A DNA stretch of 64,000 nucleotides from Maricaulis maris MCS10 (GTDB lineage Bacteria; Pseudomonadota; Alphaproteobacteria; Caulobacterales; Maricaulaceae): assembly GCF_000014745.1 (NCBI RefSeq), contig NC_008347.1:744001-808000 (forward strand), in the 5' to 3' direction. The notes under the pieces were generated by a model, which worked only from the letters and a program-made list of their open reading frames with translations, had not been told where the DNA came from and searched no databases. Positions 10,884 to 19,426 of the stretch are shown here, one piece after another. The stretch's first letter is position 1. Every line of letters starts with the position of its first letter. A program made the translations under genes and the position numbers.

Positions 10884-11567
10884 ATGGAAAAATACATGCA
10901 AGACGATCTTCCCGCCGAACTCCCGGCCGACCAACTCGCCGCCCTGCTCTGTGCACGGCTCTGTCATGACCTCGTCAGCCCGGTTTCGGCGCTGGGCGCT
11001 GCGCTCAGTGTATTCGATGATCCCGACAGCGCGGACATGCATGAGGATGCGATGGAACTGGTGCGGGAAAGCTCCCGCCAGGCCCAGGCCAAGCTGGAGT
11101 TCTGCCGGCTCGCTTTCGGTGCCGGCGGTTCCGCGCCCGGGATCATGGACAGCCGCGAATTGCAGCGCCTGACCGAGGCCATGTTCTCTTCGGTCAAGCC
11201 GGAGATCGTCTGGAAGGTTGAGTCCGCCGGTCTGGAAAAACAGGCCGCCCGTCTCCTCCTGAACATGTGCCTGCTCGGTGTCGATGCGGCGCCGCGCGGC
11301 GGCACTGTCACCATTGAAGGTGCCGAGACTGGCGGCGGCGCGCGCCTGCGCGTGATTTCGGAGGGTCCGCGGGCTCGTCTCGAACCGGGAACCGCCCGCG
11401 CCCTGGAAGCGCTGGCACCGGAGAATGGCTATGACGGTCGCTCGATCCAGCCCTACTACACAGGCCTGATCGCGCGCAGCAATGGCGGGCGTGTCAGTGC
11501 CCAAGCCAATGAGAACCGGGTCGAATTCATTGCCCTGGTCAAAGGCCCCGAAGGCATGATCGGCTGA
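10884..11567 (+). CDS. chpT: Histidine phosphotransferase ChpT
   Basis: A 227-residue phosphotransfer protein. In Caulobacter-type bacteria ChpT takes phosphate from the kinase CckA and delivers it to CtrA and CpdR. The N-terminal helix has the phospho-accepting histidine in ARLCHDLVSPVSALG (His28 with this start), followed by a degenerate kinase-like ATPase fold (LLLNMCLLGVDAAPRGGTVTIEG) that does not bind ATP in characterised members. Two starts are possible, 10884 and 10896; neither has a perfect ribosome binding site. It lies divergent from the M23 peptidase and directly before the chemotaxis operon. ctrA and sciP are in the same window. Confidence 0.9.
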   Translation: MEKYMQDDLPAELPADQLAALLCARLCHDLVSPVSALGAALSVFDDPDSADMHEDAMELVRESSRQAQAKLEFCRLAFGAGGSAPGIMDSRELQRLTEAMFSSVKPEIVWKVESAGLEKQAARLLLNMCLLGVDAAPRGGTVTIEGAETGGGARLRVISEGPRARLEPGTARALEALAPENGYDGRSIQPYYTGLIARSNGGRVSAQANENRVEFIALVKGPEGMIG

Positions 11568-11697
11568 TCATTCCCGATCCGGTCTGCCAACCTCATATCG
11601 TATGAGCAGTTTGGCGGGCCTGATCCGACGGGAGCCAAGAGTCCGTTAACCAAGCCCTGTCAGGTTACTGTGAAATCAGAACCGTACGGGGCCTGCA

Positions 11698-14484
11698 ATG
11701 GACGATCTTATCAGCGAATTCTTGATGGAAACGGCGGAAAGCCTCGACGTCATCGATTCTGAACTGGTGCGCTTCGAGAACAACCCGGAAGACCGGGCGA
11801 TCCTCGATAATATTTTCCGCCTGCTGCACACGATCAAGGGAACCTGTGGTTTCCTGGGCCTGCCGCGCCTGGAGGCCGTCGCCCACGCCGGCGAGACCTT
11901 GCTTGGCAAGTTCCGCGACGGTGAGCTGAGTGTGACACCGCCGATGGTGACCCTGGTTCTGCAGGCGATTGACCAGATCAAGGTGGTTCTGGATTCCCTT
12001 GAACAATCCGGTGTCGAGCCGGCCGGCGATGACGCCGAACTGATTGCCCGCCTGGAAGATGCCGCGATGGGGCGCCTGGCCGAGCAACCGGCCGAGGAAG
12101 CCCAGCAGCAGCCCGAAAACTGGGACAGTGACCTGGGTCGCGAGCTGCGTCCGGGCGAAGTTTCACTGGCTGATCTGGAAGCGGCGTTCAATGGCGCCGA
12201 GGCCGAAGTCGAGACGGGCGCCGAGCCGTCTGCCGCCGACGCAGCGCCTGCTCCGGTCGAACATATCGGCGTGGGTGAATTTGATCCCGATCTCGGCCGC
12301 GAGCTGCGCCCGGGCGAAGTGTCGGCTGCCGAGCTTGAAGCGGCATTTGCCGATGCCGAAGCCGATCCGGCTGTTGCACCGCCGGCAGTCGCCGAGGTCA
12401 TCACCAAGGATATGAGCCGCGAAGAAGCCCTGCAGACCGCGATGGCGGAACTCAAGGGTGCCGACGAGCAGGTTGCTGGCGAGGGCGGTGTGAAGGTCAT
12501 GGCGACGGTCCGCGTCGGCGTCGACGTGCTTGAAGCGCTGATGACGACGGTGTCTGAACTCGTTCTGACCCGGAACCAGCTGATGCAGACCGTGCGCGGT
12601 CTGGAAGATGATGATCTCAAGGGGCCGCTGCAGCGCCTGTCAGCAGTGACCGGTGAGTTGCAGGACGGTGTCATGAAGACCCGCATGCAGCCGATCGGCG
12701 ATGCCTGGCGCAAACTGCCGCGGATCATCCGCGACGTCTCCACGGATCTGGGCAAGAAGATCGAACTGGTGATGGACGGCAACGAGACCGAACTCGACCG
12801 TCAGGTTCTTGAACTGATCAAGGATCCGCTCACCCACATGGTCCGCAACTCGGCGGATCACGGCCTGGAAATGCCGGCCGACCGCCTCAAGGCGGGCAAG
12901 TCGGAAAAGGGCACGATCAAGCTCTCTGCCTATCATGAGGGCGGCCATATCATCATTGCCATCTCTGATGATGGCATGGGCCTCAACACGGCGCGCATTG
13001 GCGAGAAGGCCCTGGAAAAGGGTCTGACCACGCATGACGAGCTGGAGCGGATGACGGATCAGCAGATCCATCGCTTCATCTTCGCGCCGGGTTTCTCGAC
13101 TGCCGAGAAAGTCACAAACCTGTCTGGCCGCGGTGTCGGCATGGATGTGGTGCGCACCAATATCGAGCAGATCGGCGGCGTCATCGATGTGACGTCCACG
13201 GCCGGCAAGGGCTCACATTTCTCGATCAAGATCCCGCTCACCCTGGCCATCGTGTCGGCGCTGATCGTCGGTTGCGACGAACAGCGTTTCGCCATTCCGC
13301 AGCTCGCCGTCCGCGAGTTGGTCCGGGTCGGTGCCGGGTCGGAGCATACGGTTGAAAACCTCAACGGTGCCCGTGTCATGCGACTGCGTGACCGGCTCAT
13401 GCCGCTGGTTGACCTGCACGACGTGCTGGGCGTCGGCGAAGCCTATAACGGAAACAAGGACGAGACCGGTTTCGTGGTCGTCCTCGATGCCGGTGGCCGC
13501 AATGTCGGCCTGGTCGTCGACAACGTCCTGGACACCGAGGAAATCGTCGTCAAGCCGCTGTCGGACTCCCTGCGCGGCGTCCACGCCTATTCCGGCGCCA
13601 CCATCCTGGGCGATGGCTCGGTCATCATGATCCTCGATCCCAATGGCCTGGCCGGCGAAATCGTCACGGCCATGGAAGAAGATGCTTCCGAGGGTGTCGG
13701 GTCCGCGAAAGCTGCTGAAATGGCCAATACCCAACGACTGCTCCTGGTCCGCGCCGGTGGCGCCGAACCGAAAGCCGTTCCGCTGGCCCTGGTCACGCGT
13801 CTGGAAGAGTTCGATCCGAGCACGATCGAGAGCACCAATGGTCGCCTCGTGGTGCAGTATCGTGGTCGCCTGATGCCTATCGTCCCGATCGGTTCGGAAA
13901 TCCGCACCGTCGAAGGCCAGCGCCAGCCGGTGCTGGTGTTTGCCGAGAACCACACTTCGATCGGCCTCGCTGTCGACGAGATCGTCGATGTTGTCGAAGA
14001 GCGTGTCGATCTGCAGATGTCGTCCGACAAGCCTGGTGTCATCGGCTCGGCCATCATCAAGGGCAAGGCGACCGATGTGGTCGACATTGCCTGGTATCTC
14101 GATCAGTCGCGCGCCGGCAATATCCAGCGCCGGTCCAGCAATCGCCGTCGCCGCATCCTGCTGGTCGATGCCGACGCCTTCGCGCGCCGGATGATCGCAC
14201 CGCTGCTGGCAGCTGCCGGATATGACGTCACGCCGACCGGCGGCATGCACGAAGTGCTCGCCATCGCCGAAGCCGGCGAGAAATTCGATGCCATGGTGGG
14301 TGATCCCAGTGCGCTGTCACGCATTAGACAGGAAGGCCTGTGGCCTGACCTGCCGACCCTGGCCGTAACCGATTGGCCGGAAGATGCCCAGGCTGAAGGC
14401 CTGACGGCCGTGCTGCCGAGATCTGACCGTGGCGCCCTGATCGCCGCGCTCGACTCGGTGTCTCAAGAGGAGAAGGTGGCATGA
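11698..14484 (+). CDS. cheA: Chemotaxis histidine kinase CheA with C-terminal receiver domain
   Basis: A 928-residue kinase. P1 (Hpt) has the phospho-site in RLLHTIKGTCGFLG (His44). Residues about 100-250 replace a normal P2 domain with an acidic linker holding two copies of a 29-residue motif (142-170 and 195-223). P3 dimerisation follows (VLEALMTTVSELVLTRNQL), then P4 with the N box (MVRNSADHG) and the GRGVGMDVV glycine box, the P5 CheW-like domain, and a second CheW-like region. The last 120 residues form a receiver-like domain (RRILLVDADAFARRM) that keeps a candidate phosphoacceptor Asp in AMVGDPS but has no Lys at the usual KP position. First gene of the che operon; a TTAACC half-site lies about 50 nt upstream. 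Confidence 0.95.
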   Translation: MDDLISEFLMETAESLDVIDSELVRFENNPEDRAILDNIFRLLHTIKGTCGFLGLPRLEAVAHAGETLLGKFRDGELSVTPPMVTLVLQAIDQIKVVLDSLEQSGVEPAGDDAELIARLEDAAMGRLAEQPAEEAQQQPENWDSDLGRELRPGEVSLADLEAAFNGAEAEVETGAEPSAADAAPAPVEHIGVGEFDPDLGRELRPGEVSAAELEAAFADAEADPAVAPPAVAEVITKDMSREEALQTAMAELKGADEQVAGEGGVKVMATVRVGVDVLEALMTTVSELVLTRNQLMQTVRGLEDDDLKGPLQRLSAVTGELQDGVMKTRMQPIGDAWRKLPRIIRDVSTDLGKKIELVMDGNETELDRQVLELIKDPLTHMVRNSADHGLEMPADRLKAGKSEKGTIKLSAYHEGGHIIIAISDDGMGLNTARIGEKALEKGLTTHDELERMTDQQIHRFIFAPGFSTAEKVTNLSGRGVGMDVVRTNIEQIGGVIDVTSTAGKGSHFSIKIPLTLAIVSALIVGCDEQRFAIPQLAVRELVRVGAGSEHTVENLNGARVMRLRDRLMPLVDLHDVLGVGEAYNGNKDETGFVVVLDAGGRNVGLVVDNVLDTEEIVVKPLSDSLRGVHAYSGATILGDGSVIMILDPNGLAGEIVTAMEEDASEGVGSAKAAEMANTQRLLLVRAGGAEPKAVPLALVTRLEEFDPSTIESTNGRLVVQYRGRLMPIVPIGSEIRTVEGQRQPVLVFAENHTSIGLAVDEIVDVVEERVDLQMSSDKPGVIGSAIIKGKATDVVDIAWYLDQSRAGNIQRRSSNRRRRILLVDADAFARRMIAPLLAAAGYDVTPTGGMHEVLAIAEAGEKFDAMVGDPSALSRIRQEGLWPDLPTLAVTDWPEDAQAEGLTAVLPRSDRGALIAALDSVSQEEKVA
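12121..12366 (+). repeat. Duplicated 29-residue motif in the CheA linker
   Basis: Residues 142-170 (12121-12207) and 195-223 (12280-12366) of CheA repeat the core DLGRELRPGEVS, an L-E-A-A-F segment and AEA, identical at about 22 of 29 positions. The coding DNA is also similar. An aromatic residue (W or F) starts each copy. The position between P1 and P3 is where CheA normally carries its CheY/CheB docking domain. Confidence 0.85.
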
Positions 14485-14966
14485 CCACGCATCACAGTGA
14501 CAATTCCGAGCTGAGTGCCGAGTCCATGAATGAATATGTGTCGGTCCGCATTGGCGACCAGCTGTTCGGGGCCCCGGTCGATGCGATCCGTGAGGTTTTC
14601 GCGCCGCAGTCGGTCACCTCGGTCCCGCTCGCGCCGAGCGAAGTGGCCGGACTGTTGAACCTGCGGGGCCGTATCGTGACCGCAATCGATGCCCGTCGTC
14701 GCCTCGGATTGCCGCCGCGGGAAGCCGATGATGCGGGAATGGCACTTGGTGTCGAGCGTGGTAGCGAAATTTTTGGACTTATCGTGGACAGTGTCGGTGA
14801 GGTGCTTCGTCGACCGAGGGCGGAGCTGGAACCGGTGCCCGCTCATGTCGATCCGACCTGGCGTTCGATGGTCAAGGGTGTGCACCGCCTGGAAAAAGAA
14901 TTGCTCGCAGTTCTGGATGTCTCGGCCGTAATCGGATCGGCCGGCGCCAGCAAAGAAGCTGCCTAG
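14481..14966 (+). CDS. cheW: Chemotaxis coupling protein CheW
   Basis: A 161-residue single CheW domain. It has the family core: VSVRIGDQLFGAPVDAIREV, then GLLNLRGRIVTAIDARRRLGL, then IFGLIVDSVGEVL. CheW links chemoreceptors to CheA in polar arrays. It overlaps the end of cheA by ATGA (14481-14484), so the two are translationally coupled, and is followed 14 nt later by cheY. Confidence 0.95.
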   Translation: MTTHHSDNSELSAESMNEYVSVRIGDQLFGAPVDAIREVFAPQSVTSVPLAPSEVAGLLNLRGRIVTAIDARRRLGLPPREADDAGMALGVERGSEIFGLIVDSVGEVLRRPRAELEPVPAHVDPTWRSMVKGVHRLEKELLAVLDVSAVIGSAGASKEAA

Positions 14967-14980
14967 CGGAGGGTGTTGGG

Positions 14981-15355
14981 ATGAAAACTTGTCTGATCGT
15001 AGACGACTCCCGGGTGATCCGGAAAGTCGCCCGGAAAATTCTCGAAGAGCTCGACTTCGAATGCGTTGAAGCCGGTGACGGGTCGGAAGCCCTGGAAGCC
15101 TGCCGCAAACAGATGCCGGATGCCATCCTGCTGGATTGGAACATGCCGGTCATGAACGGGCTCGATTTCGTCAAGGCGCTGCGGCGTGAGGAAACCGGGG
15201 ACCAGCCGGTCGTCGTGTTCTGCACTACCGAAAATGACATGGCTCACATCACCGAGGCCCTGCGGGCCGGTGCTGACGAGTACGTCATGAAGCCCTTTGA
15301 TGGCGACATCATCGAGTCCAAATTCCAGCAAACGGGTTTGCTGCGCGCCTCTTGA
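14981..15355 (+). CDS. cheY: Chemotaxis response regulator CheY
   Basis: A 124-residue stand-alone receiver domain with all key residues: the acidic pair in IVDDS (Asp8, Asp9), phosphoacceptor Asp52 in LLDWNMP, Thr82/Thr83 after the FC, and Lys104 in MKPF. It should carry phosphate from CheA to the flagellar switch (FliG/FliN, encoded at 40-42 kb). A ribosome binding site (GGAGGGTG) precedes the ATG. It lies between cheW and cheB in the operon. Confidence 0.93.
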   Translation: MKTCLIVDDSRVIRKVARKILEELDFECVEAGDGSEALEACRKQMPDAILLDWNMPVMNGLDFVKALRREETGDQPVVVFCTTENDMAHITEALRAGADEYVMKPFDGDIIESKFQQTGLLRAS

Positions 15356-15366
15356 GGGAGCTTCCC

Positions 15367-16572
15367 ATGACGGAACTCGCCCCCAAGGCGTCTCCCGCCC
15401 ACTCTATAGCCCGGGTCCTGGTGATCGATGACTCGGCTGTCGCCCGCGGTCTCATGACGCGCTGGGTGGAAGAGGATTCCGATCTCACCCTCATCGGCTC
15501 GGCCGTTGACGGCGAGCAAGGCCTGAGGAAAGCCGAAGAGCTCAAGCCGGACCTGATCGTTCTCGACGTCGAAATGCCGAAGATGGACGGGCTGGCGGCG
15601 TTGCCGCTGCTGCTCAAGGCTGTGCCCGGTTGCAAGATCGTCATGGCCTCGACGCTGACCCGCCGCGGCGGTGAAGTGACGATCCGTGCCCTGTCGATGG
15701 GCGCGGCCGACTATGCCTCCAAGCCGCAGGCCGGACGCCTGGCTGGTGCCGAGGAGTTCCGCCGCGACCTGCTGTTGAAGCTGAAAGCCCTGGCTCCGCG
15801 CCCGATTCCGCCGGTGCCGACACAGCGAGACATGGCGCCATCTCCCGCACCAGCAACACCGGCTGCGCCGGGAGCACCGGTTGCCCGGTCGATCACGCCG
15901 CCACCGCCACCTTCCTCGTCTGCGCCTGCGAAGAAGGCCTTCGCGCCTGTGGCACAGCCGCCGCAGGGTCGCGGCACGCCGCGAAACACGGCCCGACCCG
16001 AGATCATCGCGATCGGCTCGTCGACCGGTGGACCGCAGGCCTTGCGTGATGTGATTGCCGCCTTTCCTGCCGACGTCCGTTCGCCGATCGTGATCGCCCA
16101 GCACATGCCGGCGCTGTTCACCAAGATCCTGGCCGAACACCTGACCAAGGCTGGCAAGCTGGTCTGCAAGGAAGCGGAAGACAATGAACGACTGAAGCCG
16201 GGCTGCGTCTATATCGCTCCGGGTGACTTCCACATGACCATCCGCAAGGACGCGGCCGGTTTCTATGCGGTGCTCGATCAGACGCCGCCGATCAACTTTT
16301 GCCGTCCGGCCGTTGACCCGCTGTTCCAGTCGGTGGCGGAAGTCACACGGGGTGCCGCCCTGGGCATCGTGCTGACCGGCATGGGCCATGATGGCCGCGA
16401 AGGCGCGCGCATGTTGCGCAGTGTCGGCGGCACCATCCTCGCCCAGGACGAGGCGACAAGCGTTGTCTGGGGCATGCCGGGAGCCGTCGCAGAAGCGGGC
16501 CTGGCCGATGAAATCCTGTCCCTCGCGGACATGGGGCCGGGCATTGTCCGGCGCGCGAAAGGTGGAAACTAA
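15367..16572 (+). CDS. cheB: Chemotaxis protein-glutamate methylesterase CheB
   Basis: A 401-residue protein. The N-terminal receiver has Asp67 in VLDVEMP. A Pro/Ala-rich linker (about residues 150-205) leads to the methylesterase domain with the catalytic triad Ser219 (GSSTGG), His246 (QHMP) and Asp342 (GMGHDG). It removes methyl groups from chemoreceptors, opposing CheR. The frame also opens at a TTG at 15352, but ATG at 15367 is chosen: GAGGGAG lies 6 nt upstream, directly after the cheY stop. Confidence 0.95.
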   Translation: MTELAPKASPAHSIARVLVIDDSAVARGLMTRWVEEDSDLTLIGSAVDGEQGLRKAEELKPDLIVLDVEMPKMDGLAALPLLLKAVPGCKIVMASTLTRRGGEVTIRALSMGAADYASKPQAGRLAGAEEFRRDLLLKLKALAPRPIPPVPTQRDMAPSPAPATPAAPGAPVARSITPPPPPSSSAPAKKAFAPVAQPPQGRGTPRNTARPEIIAIGSSTGGPQALRDVIAAFPADVRSPIVIAQHMPALFTKILAEHLTKAGKLVCKEAEDNERLKPGCVYIAPGDFHMTIRKDAAGFYAVLDQTPPINFCRPAVDPLFQSVAEVTRGAALGIVLTGMGHDGREGARMLRSVGGTILAQDEATSVVWGMPGAVAEAGLADEILSLADMGPGIVRRAKGGN

Positions 16573-16574
16573 AA

Positions 16575-17411
16575 ATGATAAAACACGACGACATCCTTTT
16601 CGTTGCCGCTGAAGCGTTCAAGCGTTCCGGCCTCGTACTTTCAGCCGACAAGGGCTATCTCCTCGAAAGCCGCCTGGCGCCATTGGCCCGGGCTGAGGGC
16701 TATCCCTCGATCGAAGCCCTGATCACCGCTGCACGCCGCGACAATACCGGCCGCCTCCTTTGGGCGATCACCGAAGCGCTGGCGACGCACGAGACGTTTT
16801 TCTTCCGCGACAACACGCCGTTCGACCTGTTCAAACAGGATGTGTTGCCGGTCCTTGCCCGTGCCCGCGGCAATAACGGCGCCATCCGCATTTGGTGCGC
16901 TGCCTGTTCGTCGGGGCAGGAGCCTTATTCACTGGCCATGTTGCTTGAGGAAGAGCGCGCCCGCCTCGGAAACCTGCGCGTCGAAATCGTGGCAACCGAC
17001 ATGGCGCCGCGCGTTCTCGAGAAGGCCAAGGCCGGTGTCTATTCGCAGTTCGAGGTCCAGCGCGGCCTTGCCGTACAGCGCCTGGTTCAGCATTTCGACC
17101 AGCAGGGCGAGCAGTGGCGCATCAAGTCGAACATTCGCTCGATGGTGACCTTCCAGAAACAAAACCTGCTGGAGAGCTTTGCCACGCTCGGCACGTTTGA
17201 TCTGATCCTGTGCCGCAACGTGCTGATCTACTTTGACGCGGACACCAAGAAGAAGGTGCTCTCGCGCATCGCCACCCAGACGGCCCAGGACGGCTATCTG
17301 ATCATGGGGGCTGCCGAAACCGTTGTCGGCCTGTCCGGTGACTTCTCGCCGGTCGAAGGTCGCCGTGGCCTCTATGGCCGCAAGGTCGCGGCCAAATCTG
17401 CCGCTGCCTGA
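16575..17411 (+). CDS. cheR: Chemotaxis protein methyltransferase CheR
   Basis: A 278-residue SAM-dependent methyltransferase that methylates receptor glutamates. An N-terminal helical domain precedes THETFFFRD and a SAM-binding core with IWCAACSSGQEPYSLAM, VATDM and FDLILCRNVLIYF. It starts 2 nt after the cheB stop and is the last gene of the operon; a strong terminator follows. No chemoreceptor, cheD or cheX gene is present in the window, so receptors must be encoded elsewhere. Confidence 0.95.
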   Translation: MIKHDDILFVAAEAFKRSGLVLSADKGYLLESRLAPLARAEGYPSIEALITAARRDNTGRLLWAITEALATHETFFFRDNTPFDLFKQDVLPVLARARGNNGAIRIWCAACSSGQEPYSLAMLLEEERARLGNLRVEIVATDMAPRVLEKAKAGVYSQFEVQRGLAVQRLVQHFDQQGEQWRIKSNIRSMVTFQKQNLLESFATLGTFDLILCRNVLIYFDADTKKKVLSRIATQTAQDGYLIMGAAETVVGLSGDFSPVEGRRGLYGRKVAAKSAAA

Positions 17412-17438
17412 CCATCACGGGTCCGCACCGAGATTGAG

Positions 17439-17468
17439 AAAACCCCGCAGCGGTCGCTGCGGGGTTTT
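17439..17468 (+). terminator. Terminator of the chemotaxis operon
   Basis: Perfect 14-bp arms (17439-17452 and 17455-17468), AAAACCCCGCAGCG paired with its complement, ending in TTTT. It lies 28 nt after the cheR stop. The A-tract on the left makes it potentially bidirectional. Confidence 0.85.
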
Positions 17469-17472
17469 CTGT

Positions 17473-17512
17473 GCCGATGCCGACCGGCCCGTTCGGGCCG
17501 GTCGGCATCGGC
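17473..17512. repeat. Perfect 19-bp inverted repeat next to the che terminator
   Basis: Arms 17473-17491 and 17494-17512 are exact complements around a 2-nt gap (TT). It sits 4 nt beyond the terminator hairpin and has no T-run after it, so it may act as a back-up terminator or an RNA 3'-end stabiliser. Its sequence is unrelated to families A and B. Confidence 0.75.
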
Positions 17513-17592
17513 CCCCTCATGACCAATCTTCCGCTCTCTTCAAGGACGCCGAGGCTTCGGCCTGACGCTCGAGCCGAGAGACGGGATGCTTC

Positions 17593-17889
17593 ATGATTGA
17601 CAGAATTCTTGCCGCAGCCGCAATCGCCCTCCCCATGACCGACCTGTCCGACCCGGCCCAGCTGGGGGAGATGCCGATCACCGTGATCACGGCGACCCGG
17701 CCATCCATGGGCGTTTCCTCGCAATTCCAGCAAGTTGGGATCGACGAACAACAGCGTTTTGCGGCGGCAGCCCGGAATGCGCGCTACTTGGAGGCTACAC
17801 AGTCCCGCCACTACATCCAGCGCGACCAGCCGGATCTCGTCATTGACGAGATACTTGCCATGATCGAGCGGGCCAGGGGCGCGCCATAG
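17593..17889 (+). pseudogene. C-terminal remnant of an alpha/beta hydrolase
   Basis: A 98-codon frame. Residues 25-98 look like the last third of an alpha/beta-hydrolase fold: MPITVITATRPS (strand before the acid), then QQRFAAAARNARYL and SRHYIQRDQPDLVIDEI, where the His is the usual catalytic histidine. The nucleophile elbow and cap are absent, and the frame is closed by a stop at 17563-17565, so the 5' two thirds of a normal gene are missing. It may still be expressed as a short protein from the ATG at 17593, but no function can be supported. Confidence 0.55.
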
Positions 17890-18023
17890 CCGCCAAACCT
17901 GTTTTCCAGAAGTCGCACTGACCGCGAACCGGCCCACGCTCCCCCTTTGCGATCGGCTGGTGCGGCCCGAACGCCGCCGTTTGAAGGCCCCCCGCCTTCA
18001 CAGACCGGAACCGGGTGTGCGAC

Positions 18024-18063
18024 GGCCCCTCCGCCCGCGGTGCCAACCTGCGGCGGAGGGGCC
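18024..18063. repeat. Inverted repeat upstream of the AraC-type gene
   Basis: Arms GGCCCCTCCGCC (18024-18035) and its complement (18052-18063) flank a 16-nt loop. It ends 44 nt before the ATG at 18108 and has no T-run. It could be a terminator for the hydrolase remnant or a structured leader of the regulator gene. Confidence 0.6.
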
Positions 18064-18107
18064 AATTACCAGCATTGACCTTATTGGTATCGGACTCGAA
18101 GGTGGCC

Positions 18108-19379
18108 ATGATGGATTGGGTTTCAGGTTTCCGGGATTATCCATTGGAACAGCTCAAATTGGCGCTTCTTACCGCCGGGTTCTCGCAATCGCTGCTCGTG
18201 GCCGTGATGCTGATTGCCTATGCGCGCAGCAAGGCGGAACCCCGCTTCTACCTGGGCGTCTTCGTCGGTCTTTACGGTTTGACATTCCTGGCCGAAATCA
18301 CGTCCATGACAGGCGTCCTGGCAGCGGCGCCCGGCCTCGCCGTGCCGCTCATAGCCGCGCCGATGTTGCTGGGCCCGCTTCTTTATCTGTACATCACCAA
18401 AGTCGTTAATCGCGAGGGTGTTCTTTCGGCCCCGGTCAACCGGCAACACTTCATTGCGCCCGCTATCGGGGCGGCTTTCACGTCGGGACTGTTTTTTGTG
18501 CCACCCGACGCGTTTGGCAGCTTCATCACTCAGGACGTGGAGCCCACCACCCCGGTTGACCTGCTAATCGTGTTGATGCTGGCCGTTGTCTTGCTGGTCA
18601 CCTTCATCATCACCTTGATCTACATCATCAAGGGGTATGCGCTTCTGAACAGGAGCGCGGCCAGCATTCGCGACGAGTTTTCCAATCTGGATCGCAAGCG
18701 ATTGAGATGGCTGAAAGTGTCGTTGATCAACATCTCGCTGCTGTGGGTGGTGACGATGGCGGCTGACTGGACCGACTGGTCGGAGGCATCGGCCGGCTTC
18801 ATCGCGCTGAGCGTTTGGGAATTGCTGAGCTTCTATGTGATGGCGATCCTCGGACTGCGTCAGGGCGTCATTTTCGGACCTCAACCCTCGCCGCCCGCGC
18901 CTGTAGCGCCTGTGCCGCCGGTTGGGGCCCCGCACGAACCCGATTCCGGTCCGGCCCCCTCGGTTGGCCGGCATGAGGTGGAGCAGAAATATTCCAAATC
19001 CGGCCTGACCCAGCGGGATATGGATCGCATCGCCGCAAAGATCCGGCAGGCTGTCCATACCGACGGCATTTATCGCAACAGTGATCTGTCACTGACCCAG
19101 TTGTCGAAGTGCATCGGTGTCCAGGCGCCCTATGTGTCCCAGACACTGACCCAGCAGATCGGCAGTACGTTCTACGACTTTATCGCCCAGGCCCGTGTCC
19201 GCGCGGCGATGGACATGCTGGCAGATCCCGGCAATTCGGAGTCTGTGCTGTCGATTGCCCTGGCGGTTGGTTTCAATACCAAGTCGACCTTCAATTCTGC
19301 GTTCAAACGCGTGAGTGGTACGACCCCGACGGAATGGCGGCGAAGTCTCGGTGGGCACCGCAACTCCGCCGCCGGCTGA
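18108..19379 (+). CDS. Membrane-anchored AraC-family transcriptional regulator
   Basis: A 423-residue protein. The N-terminal 230 residues contain about seven hydrophobic helices (first around residues 13-35). A Pro-rich linker (PSPPAPVAPVPPVG) leads to a C-terminal AraC/XylS DNA-binding domain: LTQLSKCIGVQAPYVSQTL and ALAVGFNTKSTFNSAFKRVSGTTPTEWRR form the two helix-turn-helix units. The architecture suggests a membrane sensor that binds DNA directly. The frame is open further upstream, but the first methionine pair at 18108/18111 follows GGTGG and starts just before the first helix. Its target is not evident; neighbours encode exported proteins. Confidence 0.8.
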   Translation: MMDWVSGFRDYPLEQLKLALLTAGFSQSLLVAVMLIAYARSKAEPRFYLGVFVGLYGLTFLAEITSMTGVLAAAPGLAVPLIAAPMLLGPLLYLYITKVVNREGVLSAPVNRQHFIAPAIGAAFTSGLFFVPPDAFGSFITQDVEPTTPVDLLIVLMLAVVLLVTFIITLIYIIKGYALLNRSAASIRDEFSNLDRKRLRWLKVSLINISLLWVVTMAADWTDWSEASAGFIALSVWELLSFYVMAILGLRQGVIFGPQPSPPAPVAPVPPVGAPHEPDSGPAPSVGRHEVEQKYSKSGLTQRDMDRIAAKIRQAVHTDGIYRNSDLSLTQLSKCIGVQAPYVSQTLTQQIGSTFYDFIAQARVRAAMDMLADPGNSESVLSIALAVGFNTKSTFNSAFKRVSGTTPTEWRRSLGGHRNSAAG

Positions 19380-19426
19380 CATCCGCTCGCCAAAGGGGCT
19401 AGGCGAGGGCGTACAGAGTCTGCCTG

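Noticed and set aside
13213-14250. A 345-codon minus-strand frame opposite cheA
   Set aside because: Antisense shadow of a clear CheA gene.
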